This document shows, in pieces, positions 1 to 7,031 of a DNA stretch of 64,000 nt (positions are counted from its first letter, which is position 1; each line of letters starts with the position of its first letter). The notes below the pieces were generated by a model. The model ran no database searches. It was not told the DNA's origin and saw nothing but the letters and a program-made list of their open reading frames with translations. Where the stretch lies: positions 1 through 64,000 of the forward strand of contig JAHFCT010000010.1 in assembly GCA_023249375.1 (NCBI GenBank). The letters are read 5' to 3'. Both the position numbers and the translations under genes were made by a program. The stretch is from Gemmatimonadota bacterium (GTDB lineage: Bacteria; Gemmatimonadota; Gemmatimonadetes; Gemmatimonadales; Gemmatimonadaceae).

Positions 1-1250
1 GTCCCGACGAGCGCGGCAAACGACTCCCAGACAAACGTCAGGCCCAGCGCGGCCCACACGCTCCACGCCGAGAAGCTCCACAAATAGAAGTAGTCGCGAT
101 CGCGCACTTCGCGCGGCACGCTGTCCCCAAGGTCCGTGTCCTGCGAGTACCCGTACTTGAAGTTCATGTAATAGATGAGCATCAGCGTCAGCGTGAACAT
201 CAGCGGCCCGAAGAAGGCAAAACTTCGAGGGTCGCGCTTGTAGTGCACCCATCCGCCGAGAATACCGAGTACGAAGAAGATCGCGGCGAGCGACCCTTGC
301 AGCCCCGGGCGCAGTCCGTCGACGTCGCGCAGCCACTGCCATTTGAAGTACAGCCACCACATGCCGATCTGCGCGCCGAACGGAGCCTGCCGTTCCGAGA
401 GCGACGGCTTGCCGTACTGCCCGCGATTGAAGTTGTACATGAAGGCTTCTTCGGTGCCCTTCGAGAAGGTGCACGACAGCATCAATCCGTCACGGCACGC
501 CGTGGGCTCCCCTTCATTGACCGCTGGGAAGTGGGCGGCGCGAATGGGTTGCATCAGGAACGGGGTGCCACCCAGCACCATCGCGCCGGCGCAGGCGAGC
601 AGCAGTTTCCAGCGCGTGATCGTGCGCGGGCGGCGAATGAGCACCGCGAGCCCAACCGCGGGGCCGGCGAGCAGTCCCGCCATGTGATTGGCGTAGCCGA
701 GGCCGCACACGTAGGCGATGAGCACGAGACCGCGATCGGCAGAGGGGCCGTCCGGGTCGTCGCACCAGCGCACGGTGAGCCAGGCGGTGATCGCCATGCC
801 AGCCAGCGAAATCGTGTAGACCTTCTCGTTCACCACGGACTGCGCCCAGACCGTGAACGCCGTCGAGCCGATGAGCACGGCCAACGCGCCACCGGCGATG
901 CGCTGCCAGCGCTTCTCGAACCAACCCACCAGCACGCGCTCGGTGATGAGGAACCACATCGCCGCGGCCACCGAACTCGAGATGGCGGCCAGCAGGTTGA
1001 TGCGCATCGCCACGGTCGGGGCAACCGGCAAGATCGAGAAGACGCGCCCGATCAGGACGAAGAACGGATTGCCCGGCGGATGCGGAATGCCCAGGGTGTA
1101 GGCGGCCGCGATGTACTCGCTGGTGTCCCACATCGCCGTCTCGGGAGAGAGCGTGGCGAGGTAGAGCAAGAAGACGAGCACGCCGGCAATGCCGGCGGCC
1201 AGGTAGGATGGGCGGGTATCGAGATCAGGAGCCGCGGTCTGCGTCGCCAT
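1..1250 (-). CDS. DUF2723 family membrane protein (C-terminus outside window)
   Basis: This gene starts at ATG 1250 and runs off the left edge after 416 codons, so only the N-terminal part is visible. The translation opens with a short polar stretch, a hydrophobic segment near residues 18-33, then TAMWDTSEYIAAAYTLGIPH followed by PPGNPFFV. Acidic residues after the first membrane helix followed by an HPPG motif are typical of DUF2723 proteins, polytopic membrane proteins related to GT-C/PMT-type glycosyltransferases. About nine further hydrophobic segments alternate with polar loops. The likely role is transfer of a lipid-linked sugar on the outer face of the inner membrane, but the acceptor cannot be read from the sequence. 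It is 151 bases downstream of purH on the same strand and probably has its own promoter; a tandem repeat lies in that gap. No Shine-Dalgarno is seen. Confidence 0.8.
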   Translation of the reverse strand, partial: MATQTAAPDLDTRPSYLAAGIAGVLVFLLYLATLSPETAMWDTSEYIAAAYTLGIPHPPGNPFFVLIGRVFSILPVAPTVAMRINLLAAISSSVAAAMWFLITERVLVGWFEKRWQRIAGGALAVLIGSTAFTVWAQSVVNEKVYTISLAGMAITAWLTVRWCDDPDGPSADRGLVLIAYVCGLGYANHMAGLLAGPAVGLAVLIRRPRTITRWKLLLACAGAMVLGGTPFLMQPIRAAHFPAVNEGEPTACRDGLMLSCTFSKGTEEAFMYNFNRGQYGKPSLSERQAPFGAQIGMWWLYFKWQWLRDVDGLRPGLQGSLAAIFFVLGILGGWVHYKRDPRSFAFFGPLMFTLTLMLIYYMNFKYGYSQDTDLGDSVPREVRDRDYFYLWSFSAWSVWAALGLTFVWESFAALVG

Positions 1251-1296
1251 CGGGATCGGTTCTAAGGGTGTTTGCGAGATAACCGTTCAATATATG

Positions 1297-1344
1297 GTGC
1301 AGGGCAAGGGGCACGGTGGGGTGCAGGGGAAGGGGCAGGGTGGG
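1297..1344. repeat. Tandem duplication of a 24-base G-rich unit
   Basis: Two adjacent 24-base copies, 1297-1320 and 1321-1344, are identical at 22 of 24 positions; each begins gtgcaggg and ends ggtggg. On the minus strand they form a C-rich tract about 46 bases upstream of the DUF2723 start codon. An AT-rich stretch, tatat, lies beside them at 1291-1295 and may be part of a promoter. The rest of the 1251-1401 gap shows a weak inverted repeat (gtgcc/ggcac on the minus strand) after purH but no convincing terminator. Confidence 0.7.
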
Positions 1345-1401
1345 GACCTCACCGTGCCTCTACCCGGCACCACGCTGTGCTTCGTACTCTGGACTACGCG
1401 T

Positions 1402-2934
1402 TTAGTGCCGGAACATCCGCTGCCCCGTGAACACCATGGTGATGCCATGTTCATCAGCCGCGGCGATGACCTCGGCGTCGCGCACTGAACCGCCGGGCTG
1501 CGCGATGGCGGTGATGCCGGCCGACGCGGCCTGGTCGATGCTGTCACGAAACGGGAAGAACGCGTCGGAGCCGAGTGCGGCGCCGGCGGTGGCGTGGCCG
1601 CAACCCTTGGCCTTGTGCGCCGCGAGGAAGGCGGCGTCGACGCGCGACATCTGCCCGGCGCCGATGCCGATGGTCGCACCGTCGCGCGCGAGGACGATGG
1701 CGTTGGACTTCACGCTCGCCACCGCACGCCAGGCAAACAGCAGGTCGCGACGCTCGGCGGCCGTGGGCGCGCGCTTGGTCACGACCCGCCACGCGGTGTC
1801 ATCGATGGCGCTGGGTGCCTTTTCCTGCACGAGGACGCCACCGCGCACGCGCTTGACGTCGAGGGCGTGCGGACGTTCGCTGGCGCGTCCTTCGAGTACG
1901 CGCAGGTTCTTCTTGGCGCCGAGAATCTCCACCGCCTCCGGGGAGAACGCCGGCGCGACGATGCACTCCACAAAAAGCGACGCAATGGCTTGGGCGGCCG
2001 CGGCATCAACGGGGACGGTGAACGCGATGATCGAACCAAAGGCGGAGACGGGATCGCAGGCCAGCGCCTTCTGATACGCCTCGAGCGCGGTGGCGCCGGT
2101 GGCGAGCCCGCAGGGCGTCGTGTGCTTGACGATGGCGCAGGCGCATTCGCCGGCGAACGGATCGACGGCGAGCAGCGAGCCTTCGAGATCGAGAAAATTG
2201 TTGAAGCTCAGTTCCTTGCCGCCCTTCTGCACCAGCGCGGCGAGTCCGGCGCCGGGCGCATCCACGTAGAACGCCGCCTGCTGATGCGGGTTCTCGCCGT
2301 AGCGCAGCGACTGTTTGCGTTCGAAGGCGAGCGTCATGCGCGGCGGGAAGCGGTCGCCGGCCTGCTGCGCAAACCAGGCGGCGATGGCGCTGTCGTACGC
2401 TGCGGTGTGTGCGTACACCTTGCCCGCGAGTTCGCGGCGCAGCGGCAGCTGGTCGCCGCCGGCGCCCAGCGCGTCGAGCACGCGCCCATAGTCGTCGGGA
2501 TCCACCACGATGGTGACGGAGGCGAAGTTCTTGGCCGCCGAGCGCAGCATCGACGGGCCGCCGATGTCGATCTGTTCGATCACGTCCTCGGGTTTCACGT
2601 TCGGCTTGGCGGCCGTCTCGCGGAACGGATACAGGTTCACGACGACGACATCGATGGGCGCGATGCCGTGCTCCTTGATGACCGCCATGTGCTCCGGAAG
2701 GTCGCGTCGCGCGAGCAGCCCGCCGTGCACCACGGGATGCAGCGTCTTCACGCGGCCGTCGAGCATCTCGGGAAAGCCGGTGAGGTCGCTGAGGTCGCGC
2801 ACGGCGAGGCCGGCGTCACGCAGCGCCTTGGCGGTGCCGCCGGTGGAGACGAGATCAAAACCGAGTGCGGTGAGGCCGCGGGCGAAGTCGACGAGGCCCG
2901 ATTTATCGGAGACGCTGAGGAGAGCGAGAGGCAT
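1402..2934 (-). CDS. purH: Bifunctional AICAR transformylase / IMP cyclohydrolase
   Basis: PurH carries out the last two steps of purine synthesis: it formylates AICAR with 10-formyl-tetrahydrofolate and cyclises FAICAR to IMP in the cytoplasm. The 510-residue product has the usual family length. The N-terminal MGS-like cyclohydrolase domain opens with MPLALLSVSDKSGLVDFARG and contains STGGTAKALRDAG. The C-terminal transformylase domain contains RYGENPHQ and the KHTTPCGLA signature (usually KHTNPCG) with its lysine-histidine pair. It ends with MVFTGQRMFRH, typical of the family. The start at 2934 matches the conserved N-terminus. It lies 72 bases downstream of purN, and that gap is filled by a phased repeat leader rather than a Shine-Dalgarno. 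purN and purH together are part of the purine pathway; no other pur genes are in the window. Confidence 0.97.
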   Translation of the reverse strand: MPLALLSVSDKSGLVDFARGLTALGFDLVSTGGTAKALRDAGLAVRDLSDLTGFPEMLDGRVKTLHPVVHGGLLARRDLPEHMAVIKEHGIAPIDVVVVNLYPFRETAAKPNVKPEDVIEQIDIGGPSMLRSAAKNFASVTIVVDPDDYGRVLDALGAGGDQLPLRRELAGKVYAHTAAYDSAIAAWFAQQAGDRFPPRMTLAFERKQSLRYGENPHQQAAFYVDAPGAGLAALVQKGGKELSFNNFLDLEGSLLAVDPFAGECACAIVKHTTPCGLATGATALEAYQKALACDPVSAFGSIIAFTVPVDAAAAQAIASLFVECIVAPAFSPEAVEILGAKKNLRVLEGRASERPHALDVKRVRGGVLVQEKAPSAIDDTAWRVVTKRAPTAAERRDLLFAWRAVASVKSNAIVLARDGATIGIGAGQMSRVDAAFLAAHKAKGCGHATAGAALGSDAFFPFRDSIDQAASAGITAIAQPGGSVRDAEVIAAADEHGITMVFTGQRMFRH

Positions 2935-3006
2935 TAGGGCGATTCAGGACAGGGATCACGGATTGCGATTCAGGACTTGGACCGACGATTACGATTGCGA
3001 TGATCG
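2935..3006 (-). repeat. Phased TC leader of purH, sharing a 29-base element with the eno leader
   Basis: The whole purN-purH gap, read on the minus strand, consists of short units such as cctgaatcgc and aatccgtgatc. TC dinucleotides (T positions in plus coordinates) fall at 3000, 2994, 2988, 2981, 2975, 2968, 2962, 2955, 2949 and 2942, with spacings 6,6,7,6,7,6,7,6,7. The segment 2947-2975 matches 26089-26117 before eno at 28 of 29 positions, in the same orientation relative to the gene. There is no Shine-Dalgarno sequence. Function unknown. Confidence 0.75.
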
Positions 3007-3678
3007 TTACTCGTCGGGGACAAACGGATGCCGCGGGCCTTCCACGCCGAAACGCGCGAAGTCATAGGGCAGCGTGCCGTGCACGCGGCCGTCGGCGCCG
3101 AGGGTGACCGTGCCGCGCGCGACGGCATCGACGCACCACGGGAACAGGCGGTGCTCCACGCGCAGCACGCGCTCGGCGAGCGTATCGGCCGTGTCATCGA
3201 GGTGCACGGGCACGGGCCACTGCGCGATGATGGGGCCGCGGTCGAACTGCTCGCTGACAAAATGCACCGTGGCGCCCGAGAGACGCGCGCCGGCGGCGAG
3301 CACTGCCTCGTGCACGCGGTGGCCGTACATGCCGTGTCCGCCGAACGCTGGCAGCAGCGCGGGGTGCATGTTGAGCATGCGTCCGGTCCAGCGGCGAACC
3401 ACCGGCGCCGGGACGAGGCGCAGGTAGCCGGCGAGCACGACGAGATCGGTCTGGTATTCGTCGAGCAGCGATTCGAGCGCGCCTTCGGGCGCGGAGCGAG
3501 ACAGATGCGTCGCGGCGAGGTCGCGCCGGCGGGCGCGGGCCAGCGCGTACGCGTCGGCGCGATCACTGATCACCAACATCACCTGCGCCGGCGCGGAGGA
3601 GCCCTGCCGGTCGAGGTGATCGAGTATCGCCTGAAGATTGCTGCCGTTGCCCGACGCCAACACCGCGATGCGCCGCAC
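3007..3678 (-). CDS. purN: Phosphoribosylglycinamide formyltransferase
   Basis: PurN formylates GAR to FGAR with 10-formyl-tetrahydrofolate, the third step of purine synthesis. From GTG 3678 the product has 223 residues, close to the usual 190-215. It begins with the nucleotide-binding motif RRIAVLASGNGSNLQAILDH. The catalytic region shows NMHPALLPAFGGHGMYG, where the His-Pro-Ala-Leu-Leu-Pro signature follows the conserved Asn, and then GATVHFVSEQFDRGPIIAQ with the Asp. The reading frame stays open 82 codons further upstream inside gmhB, but that extension is arginine/serine-rich shadow sequence. The GTG one base after the gmhB stop codon (TGA-C-GTG) gives the conserved N-terminus and points to translational coupling with gmhB. 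Confidence 0.94.
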   Translation of the reverse strand: MRRIAVLASGNGSNLQAILDHLDRQGSSAPAQVMLVISDRADAYALARARRRDLAATHLSRSAPEGALESLLDEYQTDLVVLAGYLRLVPAPVVRRWTGRMLNMHPALLPAFGGHGMYGHRVHEAVLAAGARLSGATVHFVSEQFDRGPIIAQWPVPVHLDDTADTLAERVLRVEHRLFPWCVDAVARGTVTLGADGRVHGTLPYDFARFGVEGPRHPFVPDE

Positions 3679-3679
3679 G

Positions 3680-4312
3680 TCAGTGCTCCGGCGCGAAGGG
3701 GAGATCGAGCGCGATCGCCGCCGCGACGGAGAGCGACGACGCGAGGTCGAAGCCCTCGGCGAGCGCTTGCTCGACGTCTTCCGGCGTCGTTTCGGGTGAC
3801 GGCACGAGGATGCCGCGCGCGCCGTACGCCTTGGCGGGGAGGAGGTCGCGCAGCTTGTCGCCAATGAAGATCGACGACCGCGCGTCGATCTGATGCTCGA
3901 CGATGGCCTGTTCGTATAGCGCAATGCCCGGCTTGCGGCACTCGCACGGACCCGTCACGCTCGGATGATGCGGGCAGTGGTAGTGATCGTCGATGAATGC
4001 GCCGCGCTCGCCGAGCACGTCGTCGACGCGCGCGCGCACGGCGCGGTAATCGGCTTCGCTCAGCAATCCGCGCGCGATTCCCGACTGGTTGGAGACGACA
4101 ATCACCGGCAGCAGCGCGTAGTTGAAGCGCCGCAGCGCATTCGGGGCGTGCGCCACCACTTCCACCTGCGCCGGGTCCTTGAGGTAGTGCTTGTCGACGA
4201 TGATGGTGCCGTCGCGGTCGATGAACACCGCGCGCCGGCGCAGCGCCTTGCTCGTGCGCCGCAGCGCCGGGGTCTCCGGCGGCGTCGGGCGTCCCATCTT
4301 GTCGGGGCTCAT
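3680..4312 (-). CDS. gmhB: D-glycero-D-manno-heptose 1,7-bisphosphate 7-phosphatase
   Basis: This HAD-family phosphatase removes the C7 phosphate of heptose bisphosphate during ADP-heptose synthesis for the lipopolysaccharide core, in the cytoplasm. The 210-residue product shows the nucleophile motif VFIDRDGTII, then VVSNQSGIARG, a zinc-binding loop with CPHHP and CEC cysteines, the lysine of RKPGI and the metal motif IFIGDKLRDLL, where family members usually have GD(K/R)xxD. I chose ATG 4312, which overlaps the selA stop as ATGA; a GTG two codons upstream (4318) is also open. Coupling to selA upstream and purN downstream suggests a housekeeping operon rather than a dedicated lipopolysaccharide cluster; no other heptose genes are visible. 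Its presence supports a diderm envelope. Confidence 0.92.
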   Translation of the reverse strand: MSPDKMGRPTPPETPALRRTSKALRRRAVFIDRDGTIIVDKHYLKDPAQVEVVAHAPNALRRFNYALLPVIVVSNQSGIARGLLSEADYRAVRARVDDVLGERGAFIDDHYHCPHHPSVTGPCECRKPGIALYEQAIVEHQIDARSSIFIGDKLRDLLPAKAYGARGILVPSPETTPEDVEQALAEGFDLASSLSVAAAIALDLPFAPEH

Positions 4313-5667
4313 GCGCACGCCTCGCAGACGGCGTCCACCAGATGCACGTCTTGGCGGGGGGCCACGGCGCGCAAGTCGAGCATCAGCGCGCCGTCGGCGA
4401 TGCGCCCCACCACGGGGAGCGCGCCGTCACGCAGCCGCTGATCGAGCCGCGTGGCATCGCCCTCGAGCGCGACGGCGTGCGACGCAATGCGCGCTGAGGG
4501 AAACGCGCCACCGCCGACGGTCGCCTCGGTGGCCACGGTGCGCGCGGCGACGCCGCGCGCCGCCAGTTGCATGGCGATGTGCGCGGCGCGCGCACCCAGC
4601 GCGTCGGCCGGCGTGGTGAGCATCGCGAGCACGGGCACGTCGCGCACGGCGCGCTCGGGCTCGCGGTAGAGCCGCAGCGTGGCGTGCAGGGCGGCGAGCG
4701 TGAGCTTGTCGACGCGCAGCGCACGGGCCAGCGGATTGCGTCGCACGGCCTCCACGAGGGCCGTGCGCCCCAGGATGATGCCGGCCTGCGGCCCGCCCAG
4801 CAGTTTGTCGCCGCTCATCACCACGAGTGACGCGCCGTCGGCGACGGCGTCACGCGCGGTGGGTTCGCCGCGTAGGCCCCACGGCGAGAGATCGATCATC
4901 AGCCCGCTGCCGAAGTCATGGAGCAGCGGCACGCCGGCGGCATCGGCCAGCGCTGCCGCCTCGCGGGGCGGCACGTCGGCGACAAAGCCGTCGAGCGTGA
5001 AGTTGCTGCGATGCACCTTCACGATGGCGGCCGTCTGCGGCGTGCAGGCGCGGCGGTAGTCGTCGGCGTGCGTGCGGTTGGTCGTGCCGACTTCAACGAG
5101 CCGCGCGCCGCTCTTCGCCATGATGTCGGGGACGCGGAACGAACCGCCGATTTCCACGAGCTCGCCGCGCGAGACGATCACGTCGCGGCCGTCGGCCAGC
5201 GTGTTGAGCGCGAGCACCAGTGCGGCGGCGCAGTTGTTCACCACCACCGCGTCTTCGGCGCCGGTCAGTTCGCAGAGCAGGGAGGCGCAGTGCACGTGCC
5301 GGGAGCCGCGTGTGCCCGCGGCCAGGTCGTACTCGAGCGACGAGAAGCCGCGCGCCACCTCGGCGATGGCGTCGATAGCGGCCGCGGCGAGCGGCGCGCG
5401 CCCGAGGTTGGTGTGCAACACCACGCCGGTCGCATTCAGCACCGGCTGCAGCGTGGGACGCTCGCGCGCGGCCAATCGCGCGGCGATGTCCGCGGCCCAT
5501 GCCGCTTCGTTTGTCGGCGCGAGCGCGGGTTCGGTGCGCGCGGCCGCCACGGCTTCGCGCACGGCGTCGGCCACGACACCGCGCGGCGCGCGCTCGGCCA
5601 ACGCACGCACACCGTCCTGCTCGAGCAGGACGTGCACTGACGGGAGGGCGCGCCGGGGGTCGGTCAT
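4309..5667 (-). CDS. selA: L-seryl-tRNA(Sec) selenium transferase
   Basis: SelA is a pyridoxal-phosphate enzyme that converts seryl-tRNA(Sec) to selenocysteinyl-tRNA(Sec) using selenophosphate. The 452 residues match the bacterial family (about 460). Recognisable parts are the N-terminal region with LNATGVVLHTNLGRAPL (residues 78-94), the core GTTNRTH, the acidic pocket LLHDFGSGL and the PLP-lysine motif MSGDKLLGGPQAG with Lys288. It overlaps the lipoprotein gene upstream and gmhB downstream by four bases each (ATGA). selB, selD and selC (tRNA-Sec) are not in this window, so a working selenocysteine system depends on genes elsewhere. SelA homologues with other substrates exist, but the full-length match favours true SelA. 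Confidence 0.9.
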   Translation of the reverse strand: MTDPRRALPSVHVLLEQDGVRALAERAPRGVVADAVREAVAAARTEPALAPTNEAAWAADIAARLAARERPTLQPVLNATGVVLHTNLGRAPLAAAAIDAIAEVARGFSSLEYDLAAGTRGSRHVHCASLLCELTGAEDAVVVNNCAAALVLALNTLADGRDVIVSRGELVEIGGSFRVPDIMAKSGARLVEVGTTNRTHADDYRRACTPQTAAIVKVHRSNFTLDGFVADVPPREAAALADAAGVPLLHDFGSGLMIDLSPWGLRGEPTARDAVADGASLVVMSGDKLLGGPQAGIILGRTALVEAVRRNPLARALRVDKLTLAALHATLRLYREPERAVRDVPVLAMLTTPADALGARAAHIAMQLAARGVAARTVATEATVGGGAFPSARIASHAVALEGDATRLDQRLRDGALPVVGRIADGALMLDLRAVAPRQDVHLVDAVCEACA

Positions 5668-7031
5668 GGCGTCGGCAGCGGCTTGATCGGCGGCGTGATC
5701 GGCGGCTTGATCGGAGGCGGCGCGGCGGCCTTCGTGCTATCCGCCGCGGTCTTCGCCGCGGGCTTGCCCGCGTCGCCGGGCTTCTTCTCCGGCTCACTCT
5801 TCTTCTCGACCGGCTTGGCGCGCGTGAAGGTGCGTTCGCTGGTGCGCTTTACCTGCGACGCATTCACGGCATCGTGCACGAGGATGCGATATGCGCCGGG
5901 GACGATCGGCTCCGCGAGCACCGCGATGAACTCGGGCGTGATGGCCTGGCGATTGGGCACCGGCGGCGGGACCTTCGGCACGGTGTCGCGCGCCGCACGA
6001 CGCGCCTCGACGCGCGCCCGCTCGATGGAGTCGCGCTGCACGAGCACCCGCGACGAATCGGCGCGGGCCCGCGCCGCCTTGCCGGCCGCGCTCGTATCGG
6101 CTTTCGAGATGGAGTCCTTGACCGCCGCCTCTCGCACGCGAGCGAGCGAATCGAACGCCGATGCCCGGTTAAGACTCACCACGCGCACGACGCTCGAGTC
6201 GGCGCGTCGCAGCTCCACCTGCGCGGCCGTCAGCAGGGGCAGGAGGGCCAGCGGACGATCGAACGTGAGCCGCAAGGTCAGCGAGTCTTTGACATCCACA
6301 CCGACGATGCGCGGGCCGAGGGTGTCGTGCGTGAACGCGTACATATCGACGCGGAGCGAATCAGTGACGCCCACGGTGAGCGTGTCCCAGAACTCGCGCG
6401 GCTCGATGCGCCCGTTCGCGTTGCCGTCGATATGCGAGCGGACCAGATACGATCCGGCCGGCAGGAAGGGGAGGGCGTAGCGTCCGCTCGAATCGGCGCG
6501 CGCAATCCAGCGAAAGGTCGTGTCGCCGCCGACACGCGCATCGATGAGCGCGCCGCCGGCGGGCTTCAGCGTCGTCCAGTCGAAGACGGCGCCGCGAATC
6601 ACGCCGCGCGGAATCGTGCTCCCCGTGCTGAACACAAAGGTGCGCTCGCGCTTCATCGGATTGCCGCTGAGGTCGGCCAGCCCCGGCATGACTGTGAGCG
6701 CGTACGCCGTGTTGGGATGGAATCCCTTCTTCGGCCGCACGGTGATGGCGTCGCGGTGCCAGTCGACGCGGGCCTGGCCGTCCGAGGGCGACAGCACGAT
6801 CACCGCGCTCAGGTCATTGCCGGTGCGCGGATGTTCGCTGACGACTTCGTCAAAGTGCACCGTCACGCCCTTGGCCTTCACGTTGATGGCCCCAGAATCC
6901 GGATCCACCGTGGTGATCGCCGGCGCTGTTCGGTCCGGCGGGCCGCCCGGCGGTGCGCCGGGAGAGGCGCATCCCGTCGTGCACGCCGCGGCGAGCGCAG
7001 CGGCGGCCGCCAGGCGGGCGCAAGCGTTCAT
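5664..7031 (-). CDS. Exported lipoprotein with Ig-like (SbsA/Big_5-type) domain
   Basis: The 455-residue product starts at ATG 7031, overlapping the valS stop as ATGA. The N-terminus is a signal peptide followed by CTTGC; Cys17 or Cys21 could carry the lipid, and neither lipobox is perfect. Residues 35-135 resemble an SbsA-like Ig domain (APAITTVDPDSGAINVKAKG, then VTVHFDEVV and a stretch ending TFVFSTG), the fold used in surface and envelope proteins. A carboxypeptidase-regulatory-like beta domain follows (SGRYALPFLPAGSYLVRSHI, then DGNANGRIEP). A charged Ala/Arg/Ser region follows, and the tail is rich in Lys, Pro and Ala, ending in PPIKPPITPPIKPLPTP. It probably sits in the periplasm or on the outer membrane, with the tail spanning or touching peptidoglycan. 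The function is not known. Co-translation with valS and selA looks like operon packing. Confidence 0.8.
   Translation of the reverse strand: MNACARLAAAAALAAACTTGCASPGAPPGGPPDRTAPAITTVDPDSGAINVKAKGVTVHFDEVVSEHPRTGNDLSAVIVLSPSDGQARVDWHRDAITVRPKKGFHPNTAYALTVMPGLADLSGNPMKRERTFVFSTGSTIPRGVIRGAVFDWTTLKPAGGALIDARVGGDTTFRWIARADSSGRYALPFLPAGSYLVRSHIDGNANGRIEPREFWDTLTVGVTDSLRVDMYAFTHDTLGPRIVGVDVKDSLTLRLTFDRPLALLPLLTAAQVELRRADSSVVRVVSLNRASAFDSLARVREAAVKDSISKADTSAAGKAARARADSSRVLVQRDSIERARVEARRAARDTVPKVPPPVPNRQAITPEFIAVLAEPIVPGAYRILVHDAVNASQVKRTSERTFTRAKPVEKKSEPEKKPGDAGKPAAKTAADSTKAAAPPPIKPPITPPIKPLPTP

Noticed and set aside
243-1265. A 340-residue plus-strand ORF opposite the DUF2723 gene.
   Set aside because: Its translation is His/Arg/Gly/Glu-rich without domains, as expected for the antisense of a high-GC gene; the minus frame has membrane helices and family motifs.
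1594-2937. A 447-residue plus-strand ORF opposite purH.
   Set aside because: Antisense shadow: low-complexity Arg/Gly/His composition, while the minus strand encodes complete PurH. The same reasoning removes the long antisense ORFs opposite glyA, nnr, eno, the kinases and oligopeptidase B.
2947-2975. The 29-base element shared by purH and eno leaders considered as an attachment site or IS end.
   Set aside because: No integrase, transposase or flanking duplication is near either copy, and both lie in leader position in the same orientation.
3679-3924. The purN reading frame stays open 82 codons further upstream, as if PurN had a long N-terminal extension.
   Set aside because: The extension is Arg/Ser-rich and lies antiphase within gmhB. 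The GTG one base after the gmhB stop gives the conserved PurN start.
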